Below, in pieces: positions 35,415-45,613 of a DNA stretch of 64,000 bases. The translations under genes and the position numbers were made by a program. The notes beneath the pieces were generated by a model. That model was not told where the DNA came from. It was given only the letters and a program-made list of their open reading frames with translations, and ran no database searches. The stretch is from Microcoleus sp. bin38.metabat.b11b12b14.051. GTDB taxonomy: Bacteria; Cyanobacteriota; Cyanobacteriia; Cyanobacteriales; Microcoleaceae. Each line of letters starts with the position of its first letter. Positions within the stretch are counted from its first letter, which is position 1. The DNA lies in assembly GCF_013299165.1 (NCBI RefSeq), contig NZ_JAAFKD010000010.1, positions 62,001-126,000 of the forward strand. The letters run 5' to 3'.

Positions 35415-36944
35415 TTACCACTCGCGATCGATTCTTTCTAAGTCTTTGGCGGCTCCCAATTGTTCAAATATTTGATGGGCTGTGTTGTAATGTTGTTGGG
35501 CGAGTTCTGGGTTGTTGCGTTTGCGGTAAAGTAGTGCTAAATCGTAGTTAGCCTCGGCAAGTTTTGCACGTTCTCCTAGTTCTTGCATTTTCGCTAAAGC
35601 TTCTTGTAAAAGCGGTTCTGCTGCATCCAAATTACCCTTAAGCATCTCAATTTCTCCAAGACAACCGATCGAAGTTGCCATACCTTCACGATCGCCCAAT
35701 TCTGTCCTTAATTCCAAAGATTGCCGGTACAATCTCTCAGCTTCATCCCAATTCCCGCGATTTCGCTCGATATTTCCCAATAGTCCCCAACTACTCGCCA
35801 TACCAGGGCGATCGCCATATTCGCTAAAAATCTCCAAAGCTTTGCGATAATAAAGCTCAGCTTCAGTCAACTTCCACATTTCTTTTGCCACCCATCCTAA
35901 CTGTTCGTAGGTGCTTGCTTGAGAGTATACATCTCCAATTGACTCTTCAATTTGTAAACATTGCTGATAAAAAACAGTTGCCTTTTCCCAATCTCGCAAA
36001 TCCTGACAGACATTCCCCAAATAATACAAAGCATTAGCTTCACCGCGACGATTTTCCAGTTCGCGGGAAATTGACAGCGATGCTTGATAAGCATTCATTG
36101 CCGCCGGAAATTGTTTCTGTTGCTTGTAAGCTTTACCCAATTCATTATAAACTTCAGCTTGCAGCGATAAATTTTCACTTTCCTTTGTCAACTCCAAAGC
36201 TTTGTCTAAATACTCCCTCGCTTTAACAGGCTTCTCTTGACTGAGATAAGCAACTCCTAATTGATGTAAAATATTGCTGCAAGCACTAGGATTTCTTTCA
36301 CTTCCAGAATGACTCGGACTGTAGTCCATCAACAAAGACTCTAAAAGTTCTATGCGTTCTTGCTTTTCAGGCGTTTCTAATGTCCTAAAACTCCTTTGCG
36401 AATCAAGAGTCCTAGCAACGGCATCATCTCTAGTAGCTTGAGTAGTTTTAAATAAAAATACGCCCGACTTCCACGCCCAAAAATCCGCTGCAAACTTCGC
36501 CAAACGAGTAATCCCATAGTCCGGTAAAACAAACAGCATCGGATAGGGAACGCTGGTTTTATAAGCATCTCGCACCCAATTAAGGTCTTGTAACACTGGT
36601 GGATATTCGTCAAATTTGCCGATCGACTTTTCCAATCCCCGCACAATTAAAACTAACTTTTTATTTGGCTCTTGCTTAATAGTAGGTAAAATCTTGACAA
36701 TTTCATCTCGGAGAAAACGCAAATCCTCAGCAAAAGTCAGAACTTCAAATTGAGTTTCTTCAGAAATCGGATGATTGTTCAATCCCTCAATTAACAAATC
36801 AGCTTCCGCATTAAAATTAACTTCTACAAACCCAATTGTAAACTTGGTGGAAAAATCAACGAACGTCAACAGTTGAGTAAATACCTGCTGATTTCCCGAT
36901 AGAAATCGTCCAATTTGTAAATCACGATTATTCTGGGTTGACAT
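35415..36944 (-). CDS. TPR protein partnered with an upstream ATPase
   Basis: This 509-residue protein has an N-terminal ~215-residue domain of unknown family. It contains FTIGFVEVNF, LVLIVRGLEKSIGKFDEYPPV and YPMLFVLPDYGITRLAKFA, and looks alpha/beta. Six to seven TPR repeats follow (about 230-500) of the A..LY..AL.I....GD..G.A....LG type. The start MSTQNN at 36944 overlaps the upstream ATPase gene by 17 bp, so the two are translationally coupled. Longer starts exist but overlap more. The pairing suggests a sensor or adaptor (TPR) with an ATPase switch, similar in spirit to signalling or defence ATPases; the job is unknown. Confidence 0.75.
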   Translation of the reverse strand: MSTQNNRDLQIGRFLSGNQQVFTQLLTFVDFSTKFTIGFVEVNFNAEADLLIEGLNNHPISEETQFEVLTFAEDLRFLRDEIVKILPTIKQEPNKKLVLIVRGLEKSIGKFDEYPPVLQDLNWVRDAYKTSVPYPMLFVLPDYGITRLAKFAADFWAWKSGVFLFKTTQATRDDAVARTLDSQRSFRTLETPEKQERIELLESLLMDYSPSHSGSERNPSACSNILHQLGVAYLSQEKPVKAREYLDKALELTKESENLSLQAEVYNELGKAYKQQKQFPAAMNAYQASLSISRELENRRGEANALYYLGNVCQDLRDWEKATVFYQQCLQIEESIGDVYSQASTYEQLGWVAKEMWKLTEAELYYRKALEIFSEYGDRPGMASSWGLLGNIERNRGNWDEAERLYRQSLELRTELGDREGMATSIGCLGEIEMLKGNLDAAEPLLQEALAKMQELGERAKLAEANYDLALLYRKRNNPELAQQHYNTAHQIFEQLGAAKDLERIDREW

Positions 36945-38289
36945 TTGATTCTCTGGCATCTCGGAGAGCTTTTTTGAATTCTTCATTTTGCTTCACCACC
37001 GGATTCGGATAGTTCCATCGATTTTTGCCGTTGTATTCCAAAACCGAAAGATTGAATAACATCAATTCACTAATTTCATCTTTATTAACATTTTTCGTCA
37101 AACAAACTTGAGCTAAAACTGGGTAGTGACTTTGCGGAATAAATCGCTCAAAATTAAATTGTTCTTGTTTGATTGCATAAGTAACATCTTCAGCCATTAT
37201 TTTAGCATGACCGCGACCTCTAGCTGTTATGGAAGAAGTCCGCATGAGCTGGATGAGTTGGCGAACATGGCCACCACTAGCTTTTGCTAATTCTAGCAAT
37301 TGTTCGCGAGACTCAAAGATTGTGTCAACTTCAACTCGGCGTTCGATTAAACTAGCCATAGCATTTAAGCTAGCTTCGTTGTAGTTTAAGTCACAGCTAT
37401 CTCGATTAAATTCATAAATATTGACCATCGGGACAATGTGAGGACAGTCAAAATTCTTGACGGCATTTTGAGACGAGTATAGTGCTCCCAGCGGAACTGT
37501 GTAAATCATCGTACAGTTGAGTTCTTGAAGTTGAGCCGCATAATCGAAAAATAAATGATTTGCTACCCCTGGAGGAACTCGGTCTAAATTGTCAAATATA
37601 ATCAGAAAACCTTTATAGTTGGGAAACTTTTTTCTCAGTTTTTTGACAGCATCATTTAACAGCAAGTTGATATCGGCTTTCAATCGAGAAATGTCTTTTT
37701 CTAAGATTTGGCGAATTGTTTTCTTCTGCCTATCAGAACCTTTGATTTGTGCCAGTAACTTTACCAACAACTTTGCTAAAAATGGAGCTTCCGGCCCCAA
37801 AGTTGCTTCTCCTTCGATGCTGATGGAACTTTCAACTGTTCGTTCTGTTTCTTCGGTGACATCCTTAAACCAAGCCTCAAAATTATCCATCAGCCGAGAA
37901 TCTAATTTCAGTCCCAGCCGACGCATTTCAAACTCAACTTGCTTAATGGTGATCAAATAAAAATCTGTATAACCTACATCACTAATATCTGTCTCTTTGT
38001 TGACTTCCAGATAAATGACGCGATAATCTTTTTCCCACTCTTTTTGAATTCGCTTCAATTCGGTACTTTTGCCACAGCCACGATGTCCGGTAAATAGGAT
38101 TGTGGTAAACTGTTCTGGTTCTTGACAGTCTAAAATATTACTGACACCTGCGATCGCTTCAGTTTTGCGAACGTCTGATAAATCAACATAATAGCGATCG
38201 ATATCTGCACCTCCTAATGATTCGAGAGGATTGCAAACTTGATAAGCAGCTTTGAGGGTAGTTGCGCGGTTGATAGGAAGAGCAGTCAT
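36928..38289 (-). CDS. P-loop ATPase of an ATPase-TPR pair
   Basis: This 453-residue AAA/STAND-like NTPase has Walker A GHRGCGKST (68-76) and Walker B LIIFDNLDRV (Asp233, Asp236). About 90 residues between them, including a charged helical segment, separate the motifs. The region after Walker B (CTMIYTVPLGALYSS, then ASGGHVRQLIQLM near 345) matches the sensor and lid parts seen in ORC/STAND-type ATPases. The downstream TPR gene overlaps its end. No nuclease or effector domain is visible in either. The pair could be a regulatory module or a conflict system; neither is proven. Confidence 0.82.
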   Translation of the reverse strand: MTALPINRATTLKAAYQVCNPLESLGGADIDRYYVDLSDVRKTEAIAGVSNILDCQEPEQFTTILFTGHRGCGKSTELKRIQKEWEKDYRVIYLEVNKETDISDVGYTDFYLITIKQVEFEMRRLGLKLDSRLMDNFEAWFKDVTEETERTVESSISIEGEATLGPEAPFLAKLLVKLLAQIKGSDRQKKTIRQILEKDISRLKADINLLLNDAVKKLRKKFPNYKGFLIIFDNLDRVPPGVANHLFFDYAAQLQELNCTMIYTVPLGALYSSQNAVKNFDCPHIVPMVNIYEFNRDSCDLNYNEASLNAMASLIERRVEVDTIFESREQLLELAKASGGHVRQLIQLMRTSSITARGRGHAKIMAEDVTYAIKQEQFNFERFIPQSHYPVLAQVCLTKNVNKDEISELMLFNLSVLEYNGKNRWNYPNPVVKQNEEFKKALRDARESNVNPE

Positions 38290-38376
38290 AAATTTTTAAT
38301 TTAGTAGATGTATTGCAGGCAATCTGAACAATATATCAAAGTTATGTTGTTTATTTACTTGTATTTTATCACAATA

Positions 38377-38706
38377 GGTTCGTAGTGAGGACTTTAGTCC
38401 GCAAGAAAAGAAAGGACTGAAGTCCTCACTACAAACCAAAAGAGGTTCGTAGTGAGGACTTTAGTCCGCAAGAAAAGAAAGGACTGAAGTCCTCACTACA
38501 AACCAAAAGAGGTTCGTAGTGAGGACTTTAGTCCGCAAGAAAAGAAAGGACTGAAGTCCTCACTACAAACCAAAAGAGGTTCGTAGTGAGGACTTTAGTC
38601 CGCAAGAAAAGAAAGGACTGAAGTCCTCACTACGAACCAAAAGAGGTTCGTAGTGAGGACTTTAGTCCGCAAGAAAAGAAAGGACTGAAGTCCTCACTAC
38701 GAACCT
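38377..38706. repeat. Family B hairpin array, five units, 67-bp period
   Basis: Units start at 38377, 38444, 38511, 38578 and 38645. Each is GGTTCGTAGTGAGGACTTTA plus its near complement around GCAAGAAAAGAAA, giving stems of about 24 bp. Units are almost identical, differing at ACAAACC versus ACGAACC. The array lies between gltD and the ATPase gene, both leftward, so transcripts that leave gltD must cross it. Confidence 0.95.
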
Positions 38707-38724
38707 ATGGGTAAACCCTACGAA

Positions 38725-40209
38725 TTAAGGTAAATCCGTTTCACCCATCAAATAAAGGTCGCATTCCCGGGCCACGCCGCGCCCTTCATTAATCGCCCAA
38801 ACCACCAAACTTTGACCCCGGCGACAATCACCCGCCGCGAAAACTCCCGGAATACTCGTTGTATACTTTTCGTGCTCGGCTTTCACATTACTGCGCGCGT
38901 CGCGTTCCAATCCCAGCGCATCCAGCAGTGGCTGTTCCGGGCCCAGGAAGCCCATCGCTAGCAGCACAACCTGCGCCGGCAAGACTTTCTCCGTTCCCGC
39001 GATTTGCTTGGGAATGAACTGCCCTTTCTCGTTTTTCGCCCACTCCACCTCAACAGTGTGCACGGCTTTGACGTTGCCGTTTTCGTCGCCCTCGAACTTG
39101 GTCGCGGTGGTGAGATAGCCGCGCGGATCATCGCCAAATTTGGCTGCTGCTTCTTCTTGGCCGTAATCCAAGCGGTAGACTTTTGGCCATTCGGGCCAGG
39201 GATTGTTGGTGGCCCGTTCTGAGGGCGGTTTGGGCAGGATTTCTAGCTGTACCAGGCTGTTGCAGCCGTGGCGGATGGAGGTGCCCACGCAGTCGGTGCC
39301 CGTGTCGCCACCGCCGATAATCACCACATCTTTGCCTGCGGCTGAAATAAAGTTGCCGTTGGTGCTCTTGTCTAAGACTGCTTTGGTGTTGGCTGCCAAA
39401 AAGTCCATCGCGAAGTGCACGCCTGTTAATTCCCGCCCTTCAATTCCCAAGTCGCGGGGTTTTGTCGCGCCGGTACAGAGGACAACGGAGTCGTATTCTT
39501 TGAGTAATTGTTCTGCTGGTAAGTCTTTTCCGACTTCGGTGTTGCAGACAAATGTCACGCCTTCGTCTTCGAGGACTTTGAGGCGGCGCATCACGACTTG
39601 TTCCTTGTCTAGCTTCATGTTGGGGATGCCGTACATTAACAGGCCTCCCGGTCGATCGGCTCTTTCGTATACAGTTACCAAATGACCGGCTTTGTTCAAT
39701 TGCGCCGCAGCGGACAAACCGGCGGGCCCGGAACCGATAACGGCGATTTTTTTACCAGTGCGTTTGGCGGGCGGTTCGGCGGTAATCCAGCCTTCATCCC
39801 AGCCTTTATCGATAATCGAAGCTTCGATGTTTTTAATCGTGACAGGCGGGTTGTTGATGCCGAGCACGCAAGCGCCTTCGCAGGGGGCGGGACAGACGCG
39901 GCCGGTGAATTCGGGGAAGTTGTTGGTTTTGTGGAGTCTGTCTAGGGCTTCTTTCCACAATCCCCGATATACTAAGTCGTTCCATTCGGGGATGAGGTTG
40001 TTGACCGGGCAGCCGCTTGCCATGCCACTAATCATACTGCCGGTGTGGCAAAATGGAATGCCGCAGTCCATGCAGCGCGCGCCTTGGCTGCGGAGTTTGT
40101 CTTCCTCCATCGGTAGATGAAACTCGTCCCAGTTGTGGACTCTTTCGACTGGTGAGAGCTCGGAGGGCAATTCGCGGAGGAATTCGATAAAGCCTGTTGG
40201 TTTTCCCAT
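38725..40209 (-). CDS. gltD: Glutamate synthase small subunit
   Basis: This 494-residue NADPH-dependent glutamate synthase small (beta) subunit passes electrons from NADPH by FAD and Fe-S clusters to the large subunit for glutamate formation. The N-terminal cysteines [10 protein letters not shown] (46-54), [11 protein letters not shown] (66-76) and [12 protein letters not shown] bind Fe-S clusters. [10 protein letters not shown] binds FAD and [11 protein letters not shown] binds NADPH. The large subunit gene gltB is not nearby. Starts at ATG 40209; no strong ribosome binding site. Its 3' end abuts the hairpin array. Confidence 0.95.
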   Translation of the reverse strand: MGKPTGFIEFLRELPSELSPVERVHNWDEFHLPMEEDKLRSQGARCMDCGIPFCHTGSMISGMASGCPVNNLIPEWNDLVYRGLWKEALDRLHKTNNFPEFTGRVCPAPCEGACVLGINNPPVTIKNIEASIIDKGWDEGWITAEPPAKRTGKKIAVIGSGPAGLSAAAQLNKAGHLVTVYERADRPGGLLMYGIPNMKLDKEQVVMRRLKVLEDEGVTFVCNTEVGKDLPAEQLLKEYDSVVLCTGATKPRDLGIEGRELTGVHFAMDFLAANTKAVLDKSTNGNFISAAGKDVVIIGGGDTGTDCVGTSIRHGCNSLVQLEILPKPPSERATNNPWPEWPKVYRLDYGQEEAAAKFGDDPRGYLTTATKFEGDENGNVKAVHTVEVEWAKNEKGQFIPKQIAGTEKVLPAQVVLLAMGFLGPEQPLLDALGLERDARSNVKAEHEKYTTSIPGVFAAGDCRRGQSLVVWAINEGRGVARECDLYLMGETDLP

Positions 40210-40795
40210 AGCGGTGTTTTTCTTAGGATTTACTATTTTGGTAGTTTTTCAAAGCTGAGGCGTGTAACCTTCTGAACTAACTATTATCATCTCAATTGCG
40301 GGCGATCGCACCTCAGATAGAGCAATTCGTACCTGAAATCTTCTATATTGCCCTGGCCACACATAATCTGGCCCAAAAACCCAGTTTATTTTTCAGTCCC
40401 TGTTAGCTCGGATGAAAGTCTGTATAGTCTTGGTTTCAACTGCCGAGTCCGATATTGCTGAGATATTGCACCATTCTGAAGAACAGGCAAGATGCCTGTT
40501 CCACAAAATATTAAATTGCTTGTGGGGTGGGCATCCTGCCCGCCCGTCAAACGCTTATTGACAATAGTGGAATTTCTCAAATATTACCGATACTCCCGCA
40601 TCTGCAAACGCTCGCGAGCTAACTCTGACGGCCCCCCAACATCAACTTTTCAGCCCAGTCCCCATCAGCGGGGTCTCAAAATAGGATACAAAAAGTTACA
40701 GCCGTTGCAAAATATTATTTTAAGGCTATACTACTGTAAACCAGTCAAATATACGGAGTTAACATCCTCAACTCCTAAAATAGGTACACAAAATC
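40210..40795. other. Intergenic region with small palindromes, upstream of cysA
   Basis: About 585 bp without a supported gene between divergent gltD and cysA. GAACAGGCA (40481-40489) pairs with TGCCTGTTC (40493-40501). GGGTGGGCATCCTGCCCGCC follows near 40526. TATACT at about 40727 is a possible -10 box for cysA. No clear NtcA site was identified. Confidence 0.5.
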
Positions 40796-41827
40796 ATGAG
40801 CATTACAGTTCAGAACGTATCAAAACACTTTGGCTCCTTTCACGCCATTGACAACGTGAGTTTGGAAATTAAACGCGGCTCTTTAGTCGCACTGTTGGGG
40901 CCTTCCGGTTCGGGGAAATCGACTTTGCTGAGGATGATTGCAGGACTCGAACCGCCGGACACTGGTCATATTTACCTGATCGGTGAGAATGCTACCCAGC
41001 AGTCGGTGCAGGAACGACATATCGGTTTTGTGTTTCAGCATTACGCTTTGTTCAAACACATGACTATTAAGAAAAATATTGCTTTTGCGATGGAAATTCG
41101 CAAACTTCCTAAAGAATCAATTACCAAACGGGTTGATGAACTGTTAGATTTAGTGCAGTTGAAAGGTTTGGGCGACAGATATCCTTCGCAACTTTCCGGT
41201 GGCCAGCGGCAGCGGGTTGCTTTGGCCAGAGCCCTAGCTGTGCAGCCGAAAGTGCTGCTGCTAGATGAACCTTTTGGAGCATTAGATGCTAAAGTTCGCA
41301 AAGAATTGCGATCGTGGCTACACAACCTTCACAAAGAAGTTAATATCACTACAGTTTTTGTGACTCACGATCAAGAAGAAGCGATGGAAGTAGCCGACGA
41401 AATTGTGGTGATGAACCAAGGTAAAGTCGAACAAGTCGGCACTCCCGCAGAAATTTATGACAAACCTGCATCTGCTTTTGTGATGAGTTTTATCGGGCCG
41501 GTCAATGTGCTGCCGAATGCTGCGGGTTTGTTCGCCAGCAACGGTACAACTGCTTACAATAATGGCGCTGCTCATTCGGAATTAGTGTTTTTGCGCCCGC
41601 ATGACGTGGAAATTAAAACTAAGCCGGAGTCTGGTTTTGCCTCAGCAAAAGTCAGCCGCATCATTCATTTAGGCAGGGAAATTCAAACCGAGTTACTGTT
41701 AGAATCGGGTCAGACTGTGACTGCTTACGTCAGTCGCGATCGCTTTGACAATCTACAGCTACAGCGAGAGCAGCAGGTTTATGTCAAGCCGAAACACGCG
41801 ATGACTTTCCCTGCTTATTCAATTTAA
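40796..41827 (+). CDS. cysA: Sulfate/thiosulfate ABC transporter ATP-binding protein
   Basis: This 343-residue ABC ATPase powers sulfate uptake. Walker A is GPSGSGKST (35-43), the signature is LSGGQRQR (about 135-142) and Walker B is [12 protein letters not shown]. The C-terminal TOBE-like part (about 245-343: [33 protein letters not shown]) fits CysA. The permease and binding-protein genes are absent here, so they must be elsewhere. The gene is followed by an Rrf2 regulator and cysK in the same direction, forming a sulfur cluster. Confidence 0.92.
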   Translation: MSITVQNVSKHFGSFHAIDNVSLEIKRGSLVALLGPSGSGKSTLLRMIAGLEPPDTGHIYLIGENATQQSVQERHIGFVFQHYALFKHMTIKKNIAFAMEIRKLPKESITKRVDELLDLVQLKGLGDRYPSQLSGGQRQRVALARALAVQPKVLLLDEPFGALDAKVRKELRSWLHNLHKEVNITTVFVTHDQEEAMEVADEIVVMNQGKVEQVGTPAEIYDKPASAFVMSFIGPVNVLPNAAGLFASNGTTAYNNGAAHSELVFLRPHDVEIKTKPESGFASAKVSRIIHLGREIQTELLLESGQTVTAYVSRDRFDNLQLQREQQVYVKPKHAMTFPAYSI

Positions 41828-41876
41828 TTTAGCAATAGACTTTAGGATTTAAACTCTATCGCAGCAAGTGGGGAAC

Positions 41877-42314
41877 GTGGAACTATCTTCTAGAGTAGAA
41901 TATGCTCTGTTAGCGCTGTTGGAACTGGCGAGCCACCACCCGCAGGACTCGCCCCTAACACTGAACGAAATTACTGCATCTCAACAGATACCAGAACGCT
42001 ATTTAGACCAAATTCTTGCCGTGCTCAGGCGTGCTGGTATCGTGCAGACTCTGCGGGGTGCTAAAGGCGGTTATTTGCTCGCTAAAGAGCCTTGGCAGGT
42101 TACTTTGCTAGAGGTGTTTTTGGCGATCGAAGGCGACGGCCGCCGCCCCCTGGCAAAAGTCTCGGAATCTGTAACAATAGAAAAAACTGCGGTGCTAGAA
42201 ATCTGGCAGGAAGTCAGGCAGGCATCTTTGGCAGTTTTGGGTAAATACACTTTGCAGGATTTGTGCCAACAGCGGGATGCTCGCCAACAAGCCAATCCCA
42301 TGTACTACATTTAA
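41877..42314 (+). CDS. Rrf2-family transcriptional regulator (CymR-like)
   Basis: This winged-helix Rrf2 protein has 145 residues from GTG 41877. Features are MELSSRVEYALLALLELASH, the helix-turn-helix region NEITASQQIPERYLDQILAV, and the wing RGAKGGYLLA. It has only one cysteine (in QDLCQQ), so it lacks the three-cysteine cluster of IscR and instead resembles CymR, the cysteine-metabolism repressor that pairs with CysK in Firmicutes. Its position 18 bp before cysK supports that. A GTG nine bases upstream (41868) is the alternative start. Confidence 0.85.
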   Translation: MELSSRVEYALLALLELASHHPQDSPLTLNEITASQQIPERYLDQILAVLRRAGIVQTLRGAKGGYLLAKEPWQVTLLEVFLAIEGDGRRPLAKVSESVTIEKTAVLEIWQEVRQASLAVLGKYTLQDLCQQRDARQQANPMYYI

Positions 42315-42332
42315 ACGGAGATAAATTTAACC

Positions 42333-43304
42333 ATGAAAGTTGCTAAAGATGTTACGCAAATAATTGGCAAAACTCCTTTAGTTCATCTGAAGAAAATTCC
42401 TGAAGCTGAGGGCGTGGTGGCGACAATTGTCGCGAAGTTGGAAGGGATGAATCCGGCTGCTTCGGTGAAAGATCGGATTGCGGCGAGTATGATTCAAGCG
42501 GCAGAAGATGCTGGGTTAATTCAACCTGGCAAAACAATTTTAGTTGAACCGACTTCGGGAAATACTGGCATTGCTTTGGCTGCGATCGCCGCGGCGAAGG
42601 GTTACAGTCTAATTTTAGCTATGCCGGATACCATGAGCTTGGAACGCCGATCGATGTTGAAGGCTTACGGTGCTCGGTTGGAATTGACTGCGGGCCATGA
42701 AGGGATGTTAAGCGCGATCGCCCGTGCTGAAGAAATTGTGGAAGAAACCCCTAATGCTTTCATGCTACAACAGTTTAGCAACCCCGCAAATCCCAAAATT
42801 CACCGGGAAACCACAGCCGAGGAAATTTGGGCGGATACTGAGGGTAAAGTAGATTTTTTAGTAGCTGGAGTTGGCACTGGCGGCACAATTACCGGGGTTA
42901 GTGAGGTAATTAAACAGCGGAAACCGAGTTTTAGGGCTGTGGCGGTGGAACCAGCCGGCAGCCCCGTGCTCTCTGGAGGTAAGTCTGGCGCTCACAAAAT
43001 CCAAGGAATCGGTGCGGGATTCATCCCGGAAGTGCTGCGAGTTGAGTTGATTGATGAGGTGATTGCAGTTAGCGATGAAGATGCGATCGCCTACAGCCGC
43101 CGCCTCGCCCGAGAAGAAGGATTGTTGTCAGGAATTTCGGCAGGTGCAGCGTTGTACGGCGCGATTCAAGTTGGCAAGCGTCCTGAAAATGCTGGTAAAT
43201 TGATTGTTTTTGTGCAGCCTTCTTTTGGCGAGCGCTACCTCAGCACAGTGTTGTTCAAAGATTTTGAATTACCGACAGCAACGGAATTAGAAGCATTAGT
43301 TTAG
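42333..43304 (+). CDS. cysK: Cysteine synthase A (O-acetylserine sulfhydrylase)
   Basis: This 323-residue PLP enzyme makes cysteine from O-acetylserine and sulfide. The Schiff-base Lys46 lies in PAASVKDRI and the substrate loop is EPTSGNTGI (72-80). [10 protein letters not shown] binds the PLP phosphate. It is probably co-transcribed with the Rrf2 gene upstream. CysK is also the partner of CymR in Bacillus, so complex formation between the two neighbours is a reasonable hypothesis. A hairpin array starts 30 bp after the stop, with T runs that can terminate transcription. Confidence 0.96.
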   Translation: MKVAKDVTQIIGKTPLVHLKKIPEAEGVVATIVAKLEGMNPAASVKDRIAASMIQAAEDAGLIQPGKTILVEPTSGNTGIALAAIAAAKGYSLILAMPDTMSLERRSMLKAYGARLELTAGHEGMLSAIARAEEIVEETPNAFMLQQFSNPANPKIHRETTAEEIWADTEGKVDFLVAGVGTGGTITGVSEVIKQRKPSFRAVAVEPAGSPVLSGGKSGAHKIQGIGAGFIPEVLRVELIDEVIAVSDEDAIAYSRRLAREEGLLSGISAGAALYGAIQVGKRPENAGKLIVFVQPSFGERYLSTVLFKDFELPTATELEALV

Positions 43305-43334
43305 AACTACCTATGTTAGTTTTTATATAATAAA

Positions 43335-43956
43335 ATTGGCTTGTAGTGGGGACTTTAGTCCTCCAAAAGAAGGACTAAAGTCCTCACTACGAACCTTTTT
43401 TAGATGGGTTTGTAGTGAGGACTTTAGTCCTCCAGAAGAAGGACTAAAGTCCTCACTACGAACTTTTTTAAGATGGGTTTGTAGTGAGGACTTTAGTCCG
43501 CAATCACAAGGACTAAAGTCCTCACTACGAACCTTTTTTAGATGGGTTTGTAGTGGGGACTTTAGTCCTCCAAAAGAAGGACTAAAGTCCTCACTACGAA
43601 CTTTTTTAAGATGGGTTTGTAGTGAGGACTTTAGTCCGCAATCACAAGGACTAAAGTCCTCACTACGAACCTTTTTTAGATGGGTTTGTAGTGGGGACTT
43701 TAGTCCTCCAAAAGAAGGACTAAAGTCCTCACTACGAACTTTTTTAAGATGGGTTTGTAGTGAGGACTTTAGTCCGCAATCACAAGGACTAAAGTCCTCA
43801 CTACGAACCTTTTTTAGATGGGTTTGTAGTGGGGACTTTAGTCCTCCAAAAGAAGGACTAAAGTCCTCACTACGAACCTTTTTCAGATGGGTTTGTAGTG
43901 GGGACTTTAGTCCTCCAAAAGAAGGACTAAAGTCCTCACTACGAACCTTTTTAAGA
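43335..43956. repeat. Family B hairpin array, nine units, 69-bp period, with alternating loops
   Basis: Nine units of 69 bp, each a near-perfect hairpin of TTTGTAGTG(A/G)GGACTTTAGTCC and its complement. Units are separated by CTTTTTTAGATGGG or CTTTTTTAAGATGGG. Two loop types occur: TCCAAAAGAA (type A; unit 2 has TCCAGAAGAA) and GCAATCACAA (type B). The order is A A B A B A B A A, so a 138-bp AB unit has itself been multiplied. Both strands show long open frames that only mirror the 69-bp period. Confidence 0.95.
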
Positions 43957-43967
43957 TGGATTTGCAA

Positions 43968-44369
43968 TCAATTGGGGATGACAAAACTCTGCGAACTCAC
44001 GGCGGCTGCAAAAATAAAAAAAATTACTCCCATCCCCAACAAACCAACAGCCGCACTGAAGAGGATTATCAACCAATCTGAAGGTTCGTAGGTATTCTCG
44101 TCAATTTGGCGGCGCACGATAAAGTATTGTCTAGTTGAGATTAACACGGTTGCTAAACCCACTAGAGAGAAGACTAAACCCAACTTCCAGCCCGTACCGT
44201 GACGGTGCTGTATGGGGATTTGGACGGCGCGAAATCGCACGATGAGGACGCCAAAACCCATTAAGGCGATCGCGCTACGCATCCACGACAGAAAGGTGCG
44301 TTCGTTTGCAGAGCGATCGATCGCCCTTGATAGATTTTGCTGCTTCAGTTTCTCCTCATCTACTTTCAT
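43968..44369 (-). CDS. DUF202 (YidH-like) membrane protein, copy 1
   Basis: This 133-residue DUF202 protein has three membrane helices (about 32-52, 68-90, 100-125) and the conserved N-terminal block NERTFLSWMRSAIALMGFG. These proteins are of unknown function. It is adjacent to and codirectional with a paralogue. Its 3' end abuts the hairpin array. Confidence 0.9.
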   Translation of the reverse strand: MKVDEEKLKQQNLSRAIDRSANERTFLSWMRSAIALMGFGVLIVRFRAVQIPIQHRHGTGWKLGLVFSLVGLATVLISTRQYFIVRRQIDENTYEPSDWLIILFSAAVGLLGMGVIFFIFAAAVSSQSFVIPN

Positions 44370-44429
44370 CGGCTTGACGGAAATTCACCGGGCGATCGCA
44401 CTTTTGGATATATTTAGGAAAAACTGGGA

Positions 44430-44852
44430 TTATTCTGGACTTATGAAAGTAGTTGCGGTACCCGGAACTGAGAAGATAAAATAAATTACTCCAGCGCCCA
44501 AAAGTACGATCGCCAAACTAAACAGCAGTACCCACCTATCCGTAGGCTCATAAGTATCGTAATCGATATCCTGACGCACAGCAAAGTAGTGCTTAGTGGA
44601 AATTAACACCGTCAGCAAACCCACCACAGAAAACAGCAACCCCAACTTCCAGCCGTTACCGGGAGTCGGTAGCAGAGGCGGGTGGAAGGCGCGCAGGCGG
44701 ACGATGACGACGCCAAAACCCATCAGGGCGATCGCTGTTCGCATCCACGCTAAATAAGTGCGTTCGTTTGCTAAATGATCGCGCACCCGGGAGGGATTGT
44801 GTCGCTTAGTTTTTTCTGTATCTGCTTTACCAAATTTAAATCCTAACAGCAT
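44430..44852 (-). CDS. DUF202 (YidH-like) membrane protein, copy 2
   Basis: This 140-residue DUF202 protein is paralogous to the downstream copy. The block NERTYLAWMRTAIALMGFG precedes three membrane helices, and WKLGLLFSVVGL and IYFIFSVPGTATTF follow. Both copies share GWKLGL.FS.VGL.TVLIST.. and the YEP(S/T)D segment, so they arose by tandem duplication. ATG 44852 is chosen over an in-frame TTG nine codons upstream. Function unknown. Confidence 0.9.
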   Translation of the reverse strand: MLLGFKFGKADTEKTKRHNPSRVRDHLANERTYLAWMRTAIALMGFGVVIVRLRAFHPPLLPTPGNGWKLGLLFSVVGLLTVLISTKHYFAVRQDIDYDTYEPTDRWVLLFSLAIVLLGAGVIYFIFSVPGTATTFISPE

Positions 44853-45613
44853 AAATAAAACTTTTAATTTGGGCTGCAAACCTGAAGCAATAATAGACCT
44901 ATTCCATAAGTTTTTGATTCATACAGTAACCGCAGATAAAAAGCAGATGCAACACAGATGCAACGCAGATTGTTTCAAGATAATTTTTGATTTTTACAAG
45001 AGGTCTAATGAATTGAATTCTTTTTGCTTCTCCGACTTGTGGGTATTAAATCAAAAGCATCTCTAACTCCCGCCCGATAATTGCTAATATAGTCGTACTT
45101 TTTTGTTTTTTTGTTCATTCATTTTATGGGAAGTTGGTGTGCAATCTGTACCTAAAGTCAGGGATTTTAGGTTGCAATACGGTTTACTTCTATTGGGCGG
45201 GTTTTGCCTTAATAAAGTCAATTATTTCATAGATTGTTAGCCTGCACGCACCCCTACCGTAATCTGGTTGACTTAATAAATCGTCAAAAATCCTTAAGTA
45301 AACCGTATTGTTTTATGTTGAGCTTTTCATTTATGTTATCTCAAGTCGCGGCCTAAAAACTTCTCGATTGTTTAAAAAATATTTTTTGTTCAATAATGGC
45401 AAATTATCTATCTTAAGATAGAGGTGATTACAGCAAGTTTTAGTGATTTTTCTCGAAACTGAAAGAGTCGCAGCAGCCGATAGTACCACTGTCTGTAAAA
45501 CTCCGGCTGTCGTGAATATTTTAAGAAAAATTCTACTTTTAGTCAAGATCCAGATTAATCTGTCAAGTCAATCTAAAATCTAAAATCTAAAATTGTATGA
45601 CTCTACCAAGATG
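44853..45613. other. AT-rich non-coding region with an inverted repeat
   Basis: 760 bp without a supported gene. CAATACGGTTTACTT (45175-45189) and AAGTAAACCGTATTG (45296-45310) are perfect complements around a ~106-bp centre and match the element family at 30775. TCTAAAA heptamers run at 45571-45593. An HIP1 octamer is absent from this stretch. Confidence 0.65.

Noticed and set aside
43335..43956. CRISPR-like regular spacing
   Set aside because: Units are hairpins repeated along their whole length with only two loop types. There are no unique spacers and no cas genes nearby.
43323..44091. Long frames on both strands across the hairpin array
   Set aside because: A 69-bp period is a multiple of three, so frames stay open by arithmetic. 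Peptides are 23-residue copies of hairpin DNA.
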